Origin: Elusimicrobiota bacterium
GTDB taxonomy: Bacteria; Elusimicrobiota; Elusimicrobia; UBA1565; JACRDR01
DNA length: 64,000 bases
Reading direction: 5' to 3'
NCBI GenBank assembly: GCA_016194745.1
Contig: JACQBA010000018.1
Coordinates: forward strand, 62,001 to 126,000
The notes below the pieces were generated by a model. That model saw only the letters and a list, made by a program, of their open reading frames with translations. It was not told where the DNA came from and did not search any database. Positions 10,168 through 18,332 of the stretch are shown here, piece after piece. The position numbers were made by a program, and so were the translations under genes. How positions within the stretch are numbered: position 1 is the first letter of the stretch; each line of letters opens with the position of its first letter.

Positions 10168-10398
10168 CTAGGCTCGGGACCGGCGGCGCTTCGGATGGTG
10201 ATGGCGCGGCTTTCTTGAGGATGCGCGCTCGACGTCCTTGAGAAACCGTTCGACGTCCGACACGCCGTGGTACGCCGCGGCCTTGGCGGGCGCGGACGAC
10301 AGCGTCAAGAAGCAGCCCGCGCAGAAATGGATGCCGTGCTTGTGCAGGACCTTGAGGAGCTTTGGGTGCTTGCGGAGAAGGGTCGCGAGGTCGTTCAT
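10168..10398 (-). CDS. DUF1858-like redox-disulfide domain protein
   Basis: 76 aa MNDLATLLRKHPKLLKVLHKHGIHFCAGCFLTLSSAPAKAAAYHGVSDVERFLKDVE; CxxC after HGIHF as in DUF1858/HCP-associated disulfide domains; 4-bp overlap with the upstream PaaA-like gene. Confidence 0.7.
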   Translation of the reverse strand: MNDLATLLRKHPKLLKVLHKHGIHFCAGCFLTLSSAPAKAAAYHGVSDVERFLKDVERASSRKPRHHHPKRRRSRA

Positions 10399-11222
10399 CC
10401 TGGGATGAACGGCTCCTCCGTCATGTGCTTCGCTACGGGGGTCCAGTCGGGGACTTGGAGGCCGTTCTCGGCGCATTTCTTCTTGATCTCGGCCGAGAAG
10501 GCCTGCCGGACCTCGTCGTTGTCCCGTTTCTTGAGGCCGAGCCGGCGGTAGATCGCGTTCTTCGGAGAGTTCGCCCGGCCGAAGATGTTCATGGTTCGGG
10601 GATACCAGGTGTTGAGGGCTTCCTGCGCCTTGTCCTTCGTCTTGGGATCGGCGGCCAGTTTCTTCACCCACCAGTCGCCGTGCGCCATATGCATGGCTTC
10701 TTCCTTGAATATCCCCTCCATCACGTCGGCCCACGGTTTGTAGGAGCAATCGAGCGCGTCCTCGAGCTGGTGTCCCGCGCCGCGGTCCATGCAGAAGTTG
10801 AACATGATGAAATCGTACCAGGTGTTGATCGGGTAGTAGAAGATGTTGACCCGCTTGTCGTCGGCCACGCGCTCGGCGCCGATGTCGGCCGCGTCGACCC
10901 TCAGGTTGAAGTTGTGGCTGTCGTAGTACTTCTGGACGTCCATGCCCATCTGCTCGAGCAGCCGATACATGACGTGGCCGTGCCGCACCTCGTCCTTGAC
11001 GATCTGCGAGACCGTGTACGTCTCTTGGATCGAGGGCGACTTCATGATCCACGGCACGTAGCCGAAGGCGCCGGCGATCTCGGAGTCCGCCTGCATGCTC
11101 ATGAGGTTCGTGAGGTGCTCGCGGTACTCCTCTGTCATCTCCTCGGTCGAGGTGATCTTCTCGCCTTTGGCCAGCTTCTCCGTGAGGAGGCTCTCTTTCT
11201 GCGATTCGGTGAGCTTGGACAT
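10395..11222 (-). CDS. Phenylacetic-acid-catabolic family (PaaA-like) diiron oxygenase component
   Basis: Ferritin-like diiron ligand pattern SEIAG..DEVRHGH..HQLEDA..EEAMHMAHGDWW, and WYPRTMNIFGRANSPKNAIYRRLGLKKRDNDEVRQAF resembling the PaaA C-terminal region. Confidence 0.8.
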   Translation of the reverse strand: MSKLTESQKESLLTEKLAKGEKITSTEEMTEEYREHLTNLMSMQADSEIAGAFGYVPWIMKSPSIQETYTVSQIVKDEVRHGHVMYRLLEQMGMDVQKYYDSHNFNLRVDAADIGAERVADDKRVNIFYYPINTWYDFIMFNFCMDRGAGHQLEDALDCSYKPWADVMEGIFKEEAMHMAHGDWWVKKLAADPKTKDKAQEALNTWYPRTMNIFGRANSPKNAIYRRLGLKKRDNDEVRQAFSAEIKKKCAENGLQVPDWTPVAKHMTEEPFIPG

Positions 11223-11230
11223 GGTTCCTC

Positions 11231-12019
11231 TCAGTTCCCGGAGAATTTGGGAGCGCGCTTCTCCATGAAGGCCTGGACGCCCTCCGCGTGGTCGCGTGTG
11301 CGCCCCGCCGCTTCTTGAAGCAACGCTTCTTCCTCGAGCAGGTCCGGCAAGTCGCTGGCGAAAAGGGACCGGTGCATGAGCCGCTTCATGAGCGCGAGGG
11401 CCGTGGAGGGCCCTTCGACGAGAGGCTTGGCGAAGGCGGCAGTCTCGGCGAGGAGCTTGTCGGCCGGGGCGACGCGGTTGACGATGCCCCAGCGCTCGGC
11501 GTCCTCCGCGGTCATGGGGCGGCCGGTCATCTCGAGCTCGAGCGCCCTCGAGAAGCCGATCTGCTGCCCGAGCCAGAAGAAGTTCCCCGAGTCCGGGACG
11601 AGGCCGATCTTGACGAACGCGGTATAGAATTTGGTCTCCGGGGTGCACAGCCGGAAGTCGCAGGCGAGCGCCAGGCTCATGCCCGCCCCGGCCGCGGTGC
11701 CGTTGACCGCGGCGATGACGGGCTTGGGCAATTGGCGGACCGCCAGCATGATCGGGTTGTAGCGGTCGCGGAGCTCATCGACGAAAGCGGGCTTGCGGGC
11801 GATGTGCTCGCGCAGGTCCTGTCCCGCGCAAAATGCCCGGCCGCTGCCCGTGAGGACGACCGCCTTGACGTCCGTGTCCTTTGCCGCGGACTTGAGGCCC
11901 GCCGCGAGGCCTTCCATCATCGCAACGGTGAACGAGTTGTTCGCGTCCGGTCGATTGAGGGTGAGCCAAAGAATGCCCCCCTCCTTGCGCGTCAAGAGGT
12001 CCGACGAGGAATCGGCCAT
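11231..12019 (-). CDS. Enoyl-CoA hydratase/isomerase family protein (PaaG-like)
   Basis: GSGRAFCAGQDL, NGTAAGAGMSLALACDFRLC, crotonase signature. Confidence 0.88.
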   Translation of the reverse strand: MADSSSDLLTRKEGGILWLTLNRPDANNSFTVAMMEGLAAGLKSAAKDTDVKAVVLTGSGRAFCAGQDLREHIARKPAFVDELRDRYNPIMLAVRQLPKPVIAAVNGTAAGAGMSLALACDFRLCTPETKFYTAFVKIGLVPDSGNFFWLGQQIGFSRALELEMTGRPMTAEDAERWGIVNRVAPADKLLAETAAFAKPLVEGPSTALALMKRLMHRSLFASDLPDLLEEEALLQEAAGRTRDHAEGVQAFMEKRAPKFSGN

Positions 12020-12063
12020 GCGCCGATTATAGACTTTACGGCGGTGAGCGGCAACACGCCAGG

Positions 12064-13548
12064 CTATTTGGGGCAGGGAAGCCCTTCGAGGTAGTAGGCG
12101 GTGCACCGGGGCAGCGGCGCGTAGTGGCCGTTCAAGCGCTGCAGCGCCACGCCGCTCAGCGGCTGGCGATAGGAGCTGATGAAGCCGACCGTGCGGTCCT
12201 TCAGCGGGCCGAACAGGTTGTCGTTGATGCTCGGGACGACGTCGTAGAGGATCATGCGGTCGATCCGGGTGCCCAGCGACTCCACGGATTGATTGAGCCC
12301 CGCTTTCCGGTTGCCGGCGCCGCTGTGGCCGCCGATCGCCAACTCGCCGACCTTTACGCCGTAGCGTCTTTCGACGTAGTCGAGGTGTTTTTGGGTGATC
12401 GGAGAGTAGCTCGTGTTCGTCACGATCACGATGCGGTCGCCGGTGAAGCGATTGAGCTTATCGCGCTCAAAGACCTGAGGCCCCCAGCGGCTGTGGATGC
12501 CCGGGATGAATCCGTACACCTTCGCTTCCTGCTGATCGCCTCCGACGGTCCTGTTCCTGAAATTGCTTGACACGGCCACGCAGGCCGCGAGCCCCGGGAT
12601 CGGCTCGCACGTGACTCGCTCCGGCGGGGGCACCGTGGACGCGGGCCCGGCTCCCGGCGGCTTGGGCCTCGTCGCATCCGGCGCTTCGGGAGGAGCGGGC
12701 CGGTGCGGAGGAGGTTCCGCTTGCGGGGGCACGGGCGTCGGAAGGGCCGGCCTCACCCGGCCCGCGCTCATCGCCTCGCGGATCGCCCGGCGCTGATCCG
12801 CGGTGAGCGCGCGTAAAGCCTGTTGAGTTTCATTGGTGTAGCGACCGTCGGCCGTCAATGGCCTCGAGCCGTCCGGCGAATGGACCGTGGAGTAGTGCTT
12901 TTGAAACTCGCGGATCGCCGCGGACGTGCACGGGCCGAGGATGCCGTCTTGAAGGTGCGATTCTTGGCAGCGCCCGAGCCGCCCGTCGCTCCTTCGAAGG
13001 GCGGCAGTTGTGATCCCCGCGTTCACGAGCTGCTGTTGAAGGGAGCGCACCTCTTGGCCTCGAGGCATCTGCCGGCCAGGGACGTACTCGAGCATGCCGG
13101 GCGCGTCGCGCACGGGCCCGGCGGGGCCCATGGGAGGCACGTCGCGGTCGCCTTGAAGAAGGGCTCCCGTACCGGCGCTCACGCGCGTCGGCACGTCGCG
13201 GGAGAGAGCGCTGTTCTGACGCGAATAAAGGTGGGCGGCTTGCGAGTACAGCTCCATGTAGCGGCGAGTCTGATCGGGGTTTGACGCATCGGTCTCGATC
13301 CAGCCGAATTCCTCCTTTCCGCTGCGAGCGTTCTTGAAGTAGGGGACGAGGCTCATGTCGCGGGAATCTCTCTTGCAGGCGACGGGTGCGGCGGAGGGCA
13401 GGCTGGCGTGACCGTCGGCCGCGCGCTCCATCTTGGGGGCGGGCACTTCCTCACACGCGGGGGCACTTGCGGGCGGATCCTCGGCCGAGCACGACGCGGC
13501 GGCGAGTATCTGGATCGCGGCGAACGTCCGAAGCAAAGCTCGGGTCAT
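12064..13548 (-). CDS. Lipoprotein with peptidoglycan-binding-like region and alpha/beta-hydrolase-like domain
   Basis: Lipobox-like ILAAASC; IREFQKHYS...LTADGRYTNETQQAL resembles PG_binding_1; C-terminal VYGFIPGIHSRWG...LAIGGHSGAGNRK with a GxSxG-type elbow. Confidence 0.6.
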   Translation of the reverse strand: MTRALLRTFAAIQILAAASCSAEDPPASAPACEEVPAPKMERAADGHASLPSAAPVACKRDSRDMSLVPYFKNARSGKEEFGWIETDASNPDQTRRYMELYSQAAHLYSRQNSALSRDVPTRVSAGTGALLQGDRDVPPMGPAGPVRDAPGMLEYVPGRQMPRGQEVRSLQQQLVNAGITTAALRRSDGRLGRCQESHLQDGILGPCTSAAIREFQKHYSTVHSPDGSRPLTADGRYTNETQQALRALTADQRRAIREAMSAGRVRPALPTPVPPQAEPPPHRPAPPEAPDATRPKPPGAGPASTVPPPERVTCEPIPGLAACVAVSSNFRNRTVGGDQQEAKVYGFIPGIHSRWGPQVFERDKLNRFTGDRIVIVTNTSYSPITQKHLDYVERRYGVKVGELAIGGHSGAGNRKAGLNQSVESLGTRIDRMILYDVVPSINDNLFGPLKDRTVGFISSYRQPLSGVALQRLNGHYAPLPRCTAYYLEGLPCPK

Positions 13549-13728
13549 CGATATGCCTCGCCGATGTGATAGCCGATCTTCGGTGCGTCGTTCCGGGCCG
13601 ATCGAGCCCCGCGCGCCGGCCAAAGGTCCATGTCGCGCCGCAGGCGGAAGAAGCCCGATTTATCGCGTGGCGCGATAGGCGCAGTCCGCGTCTTGAATTC
13701 GTAACAGGCGCACGCTATCCTTGAGCTT

Positions 13729-14253
13729 GTGAAACGACTCGCGAGCGTGGCCGCGGCCGCGCTGCTGGCGGCAACCGCGGCGCCCGTCTCCGCTCAGGAG
13801 ATGGACGACGGGCAGTTCCCGAAGCTGGGAGAGGGGTCGGCGCCCAAGGGCGCTCCCGTCTCGATCCCGGCGATGCCAAAGAAACCGGCCAAGTCCGCGA
13901 AGCCGGCCAAGCCCGGCGTCCCGGCGCTGCCGGGAATGGAAGGCGGGCCTGCCCCGAAGGCCGGGCCCGCGGACGGGCCGATCTCGATGCCCCAGATGGA
14001 GATGGCGCCGCCGCAGAAGGAAGCCCCGCCCGCGCCGGCGCCCAGGCCCAAGCCCAAGCCGGCGCAAAAGCCGAAGGCGGCTTCGAAGGCGAAGAAGCCG
14101 CAGGCCAAGCCGGCCGCCGCCGCTTCGAGCGAACCCATGTTGGTGCCTGCGTCGCAGAAGGCATCCGCGCCGACGCCGGCCGCGCCCAAAAGCGCCGCGG
14201 CGGACGCCATCCCGAAGATCCCCCTGACGCCCTTCGTCCCCCAGACGCCCTGA
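13729..14253 (+). CDS. Exported Pro/Ala/Lys-rich low-complexity protein
   Basis: Signal peptide MKRLASVAAAALLAATAAPVSA; KKPAKSAKPAKPGVPALPG and APRPKPKPAQKPKAASKAKKPQAKP stretches. Confidence 0.5.
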   Translation: MKRLASVAAAALLAATAAPVSAQEMDDGQFPKLGEGSAPKGAPVSIPAMPKKPAKSAKPAKPGVPALPGMEGGPAPKAGPADGPISMPQMEMAPPQKEAPPAPAPRPKPKPAQKPKAASKAKKPQAKPAAAASSEPMLVPASQKASAPTPAAPKSAAADAIPKIPLTPFVPQTP

Positions 14254-14260
14254 GCGCGTC

Positions 14261-15679
14261 TCAGCGGTCCAAGAAGCCGGTGACCGCTCTCGGGTCGAAC
14301 AGCGCGTCCAACTGCTTTTCCGTCAGGAGCCGCTTCTCCAGGATGACGTCGCGCACCGTGATCCGCCGCGCCAACGCTTCCTTGAAAACCTCGGCTGCCT
14401 TCGCGTAGCCGATGCGGGGATTGAGCAGCGCCGCCAGCGACAGGCTCTTGCCGAAGAAGTCCGCGTTCTTCTCGACGTCCGCCTTGATGCCGCGCACGCA
14501 GGACTTGTCGACTTTGGGCAGGAAGTTGATCAGCAGCTGGATCGAATCGAGGAGGTTGTACGCCGTCAGCGGAGTCATGACGTTGAGGTCCATTTGACCC
14601 GCCTGGGCCGCGAGGCCGATCGCCGCGTCCCGGCCCACGATCTGGAAGCAGACCATGTCGAGGCACTCGAGCAGCGAAGGATTCACCTTACCGGGCATGA
14701 TGGAGGAGCCGGGCTGTACGGCGGGCAGGACGATCTCGCCGAATCCCGTCATTGGCCCGGAGCACATGAGGCGGAGATCGTTGGCGATGCGGATGAGCTC
14801 GAGGGCCGAGTCCCTAAGCGCGCCCGATACCGCGAGCAGAGGCAGGTGGCTCTGGAGGGCCATGCGCGGGTCCTCCGCGGGAACGAGCGGGAGCCCCAGG
14901 ATCTTCGCCAGGTGCGCGACGGCTTTGGCGCGGAATCCCGGCGGTGCGTTCACTCCCGTGCCGGCGGCGGTTCCCCCCAGCGCCACCGCGTGCAGCAGCG
15001 TGGCGCGGCGCTCGAGCTCGCGGGAGCAGGCTCCCAGCGCGGCGGCGTAGGCCGAGAACTCCTGGCCCAGGGTGATCGGCACCGCGTCCTGAAGATGGGT
15101 CCTCGCCGACTTTATGACGCGGGCGAACTCCTTGCCCTTGGCGGCGAAAGATCGCTCCAAGTCGCGCATCGCCGGAAGCAGGCGGCGGATCTGCAGCAGC
15201 GCCGCGGCGTGCGTCGCCGTCGGGTAGGTATCGTTGGTGCTTTGCGACATGTTGACGTGGTCGTTGGGATGCAGCGCGGCGTAATCGCCCTTGCGCTTGC
15301 CGAGCAGCTCCAGCGCCCGGTTGGCGACGACCTCGTTGGCGTTCATGTTGAACGAGGTGCCCGCGCCGGCCTGGTAGACGTCCACGATGAACTGGCTCGA
15401 GAGCGGGCCCGCGCCTCCGCGCTTGAGCTCCTCCAGGAGTTCGTCGCACGCCTTTATGATCGGTGACGCCAGGCTCGCGTCGAGCACGCCGAGCTCGCGG
15501 TTCGTCAGCGCGCATGCCTTCTTGATCGCCGCGTAGGCGCTCACCAGGCTCGGGTGGGCGCGCAGCCCTGAGACCGGAAAGTTCGCGGCGGCGCGAGCGG
15601 TCTGGACGCCGTAGTAGGCGTCGGCCGGGACCTTGAACGGCCCCAGCGAGTCCTTCTCGGTCCGCATCCCTTTATTCAT
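14261..15679 (-). CDS. aspA: Aspartate ammonia-lyase (class II fumarase/aspartase superfamily)
   Basis: VPADAYYGVQTARA, VDVYQAGAGTSFNMNANEVVANRALELLG, NDHVNMSQSTNDTYPT, signature GSSIMPGKVNP; features closer to AspA than FumC. Confidence 0.82.
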   Translation of the reverse strand: MNKGMRTEKDSLGPFKVPADAYYGVQTARAAANFPVSGLRAHPSLVSAYAAIKKACALTNRELGVLDASLASPIIKACDELLEELKRGGAGPLSSQFIVDVYQAGAGTSFNMNANEVVANRALELLGKRKGDYAALHPNDHVNMSQSTNDTYPTATHAAALLQIRRLLPAMRDLERSFAAKGKEFARVIKSARTHLQDAVPITLGQEFSAYAAALGACSRELERRATLLHAVALGGTAAGTGVNAPPGFRAKAVAHLAKILGLPLVPAEDPRMALQSHLPLLAVSGALRDSALELIRIANDLRLMCSGPMTGFGEIVLPAVQPGSSIMPGKVNPSLLECLDMVCFQIVGRDAAIGLAAQAGQMDLNVMTPLTAYNLLDSIQLLINFLPKVDKSCVRGIKADVEKNADFFGKSLSLAALLNPRIGYAKAAEVFKEALARRITVRDVILEKRLLTEKQLDALFDPRAVTGFLDR

Positions 15680-15746
15680 GTGCGTATTAGAACAAATTTT
15701 TCCGAGGATCGAGCTCCCTAGCCGCCCGCCGCGAGGGACCGTCCCG

Positions 15747-16499
15747 CTAGAGCCGCTCGACGGAGCGGGCCGAGACCCAGCCCTTGAGGCCTTCCTTCAG
15801 GACCCCGATCTCGACCCAGTCGCCGTCCTTAGAGAGGATCGAGACGCGGCGGCCCTCCGGGGCGTTGAAGCTCACGGGAAAGTTTGGGCCGGGGCCGCTG
15901 CGCGCCTCGGCGCTGCTCTCCAGGACGACTCCGGGCGAGGAGACGTCGGAGGCGAGCCGCAGCCCCCACCAGGAGCCGACCAGCGCCCAGGCGACGGCCG
16001 CTCCCGCGAGGTAGGGCTTGAGCCCCTCCCGTCGGTCCGGCAGGAGGATCGCCGCGGTCGCGAGCAGCAGCGTCAGCCAATAGCCGAGCCACTGCAGACC
16101 CAGGAGCTCGACGTCGCTCAGGCAGTAGAATAGCCAATGGAACTCCTTCGGGGTCCCCGACGGCACGAGCGAGTCGCCGGCGCGCTTGAGCGCGAAATCG
16201 AAATTGTACCGGATGTCAGAGTCCCGAGGCTTGAGGCGGTATGCGCGCCAATACTCCGCGACCGAGCGTCCGAAATCGCCCGTGCCCGCCTTCTTGAAGT
16301 AGGCGTTGGCGAGGTTGTATCGGAGCCCGGGGTTGTCCGGCTGCCTCTCGACGAGGGCCGTGTAGCCCGAGACGGCCTCCGCGTAGCGGCCCTGCCGGTA
16401 CGACTCGTTGGCTTGGGCGACGCCCTCGGGCGCCGCGTACGCCGGCAGCGGCGCAAGGCAGAGCCAGGCGGCGCACGCGCCCAGGAGTCTCGAAGTCAT
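15747..16499 (-). CDS. BatE-like protein: TPR, two TM segments, C-terminal SH3-like domain
   Basis: NESYRQGRYAEAVSGYTALVERQPDNPGLRYNLANAYFK; C-terminal EARSGPGPNFPVSFNAPEGRRVSILSKDGDWVEIGVLKEGLKGWVSARSVERL; last gene of the Bat operon. Confidence 0.8.
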   Translation of the reverse strand: MTSRLLGACAAWLCLAPLPAYAAPEGVAQANESYRQGRYAEAVSGYTALVERQPDNPGLRYNLANAYFKKAGTGDFGRSVAEYWRAYRLKPRDSDIRYNFDFALKRAGDSLVPSGTPKEFHWLFYCLSDVELLGLQWLGYWLTLLLATAAILLPDRREGLKPYLAGAAVAWALVGSWWGLRLASDVSSPGVVLESSAEARSGPGPNFPVSFNAPEGRRVSILSKDGDWVEIGVLKEGLKGWVSARSVERL

Positions 16500-18331
16500 C
16501 GGCGCGCCTCCTTTTCGATCGTCTCGAGCACGGCGTCGATCTCCGACACGAGCGCGTCGGTGCGCGGGACATCGAGCTGCTGGGCGCCCGCGAAACGCAT
16601 TTGCTCGAGATCTTCCCAAACGGCCTTGAGCTGTATCATCGTGTCGTCCGAGGAGCGAGGGAACCGGGTCTTCAGCTTCTGCTGGACCTCGCGCAGCGTC
16701 AGTCCTTGCGCCGACAAATTGAGCTTGTCCGCCAGGAAGCCGGAGAGCGTGGCGGACAGGATCTCGACGGCTTTCGCCGGCTCGGTGGACGCCAACGTCT
16801 GCGCCTTGCGCAGCTGCTTGCGGGCCTTGGCCAACGCGCCCCGGAAGCGCGCGCCGACGGGGTCGAGCTTCAGGTATTCGTCGTAGCGTCCGTAGAGCGT
16901 CGCACCCAGGAACGCGAGCAGCGGGAGGATATGGATCCACAGCGACCCCGCCGCGACGGCCAGCGCGGACGACAGGGGAGAGCGTCCCGGCTTGTCCTTG
17001 ACGTAGCGGATGTCCTCCTGGAGCGAGGTGACGCCCGGCGTGGACGTCTCCGGCGTGACGAAGCCCACGACCGGGCTCGTCGGTCCGCCGCCCGTCACTT
17101 CGAGCTCGATCGGCGCCGTGCCGGCGCGGACGTAGTCCCCGACGGCCGGGTCGAAGAAGCTGAAGGGGATCGACGGGATCGACAGCTTCCCGGAGGCGCG
17201 AGGCACCAAGACGGTCTTGAAGACCTTTGATCCCGTCACCACGTCTTTGGCCTTCGTCATGCTCATCGACGTGACCGTGTCGAACGCTCGGAAGGAAGGC
17301 ATCTCCGGAAGCTTCGGCGCGTCCAGGGCCTTCAGGTTTCCGTTGCCTTCGACGGTGAGGGAGAACGTGATCGCTTCGCCGACCTTGACGCTCTTGCGAT
17401 CGACGCCGGCCGTCACTCGGAATCTCCCGACGGCTCCCGAGAAATATTCGGGCTTGTTCTTGTCCGGCAAGGGAAGCACCTGCACCGGGAGGGGCGTCGT
17501 CTTGAGCTCCCGCGTTTGGCCCGCCAGTCCGCCGTATAGGAACTTTTGGAAGAAATCCGAAGCGAACGGGTCGACGGAGTCCGGCTGAACTTGGCAGCGC
17601 ACCTTGGCCGAGCCGATCACGAGCTTGCCCGACTGCGCCGGAAACAGCGCCGTCTTGATTTCTGAGAAGTGAAAAACGCGGCCCTTCTGGGAAATCTCCC
17701 CGTGGCGTTCCGGCGGCAGCTCCTCGAGAATGAACCCCTGGATGGTGGGAGGGTCGTATTGGGCGTTGCCCAAAAGATTGACGGCCGTATGGAAGCGGAC
17801 CGTAAGCGTCAATTGCTCGTTCACGTAGACCTTTTCCTTGTCGAGCGACGCCGTCACGTAGACGTCCGAGCCGTCTCCCCCTCCTCGCCGGGACTGCTGC
17901 GCCTGCCGTCTTTCCGTCGAGCCGCCGTTGGGCGGGGGCTGCGCGGCCGATCCCGGACGGACGGCGACGATCTGGATCGGATCGGTGGCGAATGTCTTGC
18001 CGCCGCTGACGACACGGATCGGATCGATCGTGGTCTTGCCGGGGAATCGCGGCTTGAGCACGTAGTTGTAGACGCGCGAGCTCGAGACTTTTCCGTTGAC
18101 GATGTTGATGCTCTGCGTTTGGCCGGAAGGATACACGTTGAAATTGGGCAGGGACGGCAAGAGGGGATCGGGAACGTTCGCCTGGTCTCCGGAGACGGAC
18201 ACGCTCAGTACGACCTCCTCGTCTAGGCTGACCTGCGTCCGGTCCACCTCGGCGTGGATCGTGACGCCCTGAGCCCCGAGGGCGGGCGCGAGCAGCAACG
18301 CGACGAGTGCCGCGGGCCAAACGGATTTCAT
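16496..18331 (-). CDS. batD: BatD family protein
   Basis: Signal peptide; HAEVDRTQVSLDEEVVLSVSVSG, PNFNVYPSGQTQSINIVNGKVSSSRVYNYVLKPRFPGKTTIDPI; position in Bat operon; C-terminal TM. Confidence 0.88.
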   Translation of the reverse strand: MKSVWPAALVALLLAPALGAQGVTIHAEVDRTQVSLDEEVVLSVSVSGDQANVPDPLLPSLPNFNVYPSGQTQSINIVNGKVSSSRVYNYVLKPRFPGKTTIDPIRVVSGGKTFATDPIQIVAVRPGSAAQPPPNGGSTERRQAQQSRRGGGDGSDVYVTASLDKEKVYVNEQLTLTVRFHTAVNLLGNAQYDPPTIQGFILEELPPERHGEISQKGRVFHFSEIKTALFPAQSGKLVIGSAKVRCQVQPDSVDPFASDFFQKFLYGGLAGQTRELKTTPLPVQVLPLPDKNKPEYFSGAVGRFRVTAGVDRKSVKVGEAITFSLTVEGNGNLKALDAPKLPEMPSFRAFDTVTSMSMTKAKDVVTGSKVFKTVLVPRASGKLSIPSIPFSFFDPAVGDYVRAGTAPIELEVTGGGPTSPVVGFVTPETSTPGVTSLQEDIRYVKDKPGRSPLSSALAVAAGSLWIHILPLLAFLGATLYGRYDEYLKLDPVGARFRGALAKARKQLRKAQTLASTEPAKAVEILSATLSGFLADKLNLSAQGLTLREVQQKLKTRFPRSSDDTMIQLKAVWEDLEQMRFAGAQQLDVPRTDALVSEIDAVLETIEKEARR

Positions 18332-18332
18332 G

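Noticed and set aside
10362-11318. 318-aa plus-strand ORF over the PaaA-like gene
   Set aside because: Antisense shadow; the minus frame carries clear diiron motifs.
16500-18320. N-terminal extension of ORF 15747..18320
   Set aside because: Out-of-frame shadow of batD; the BatE-like CDS starts at 16499.
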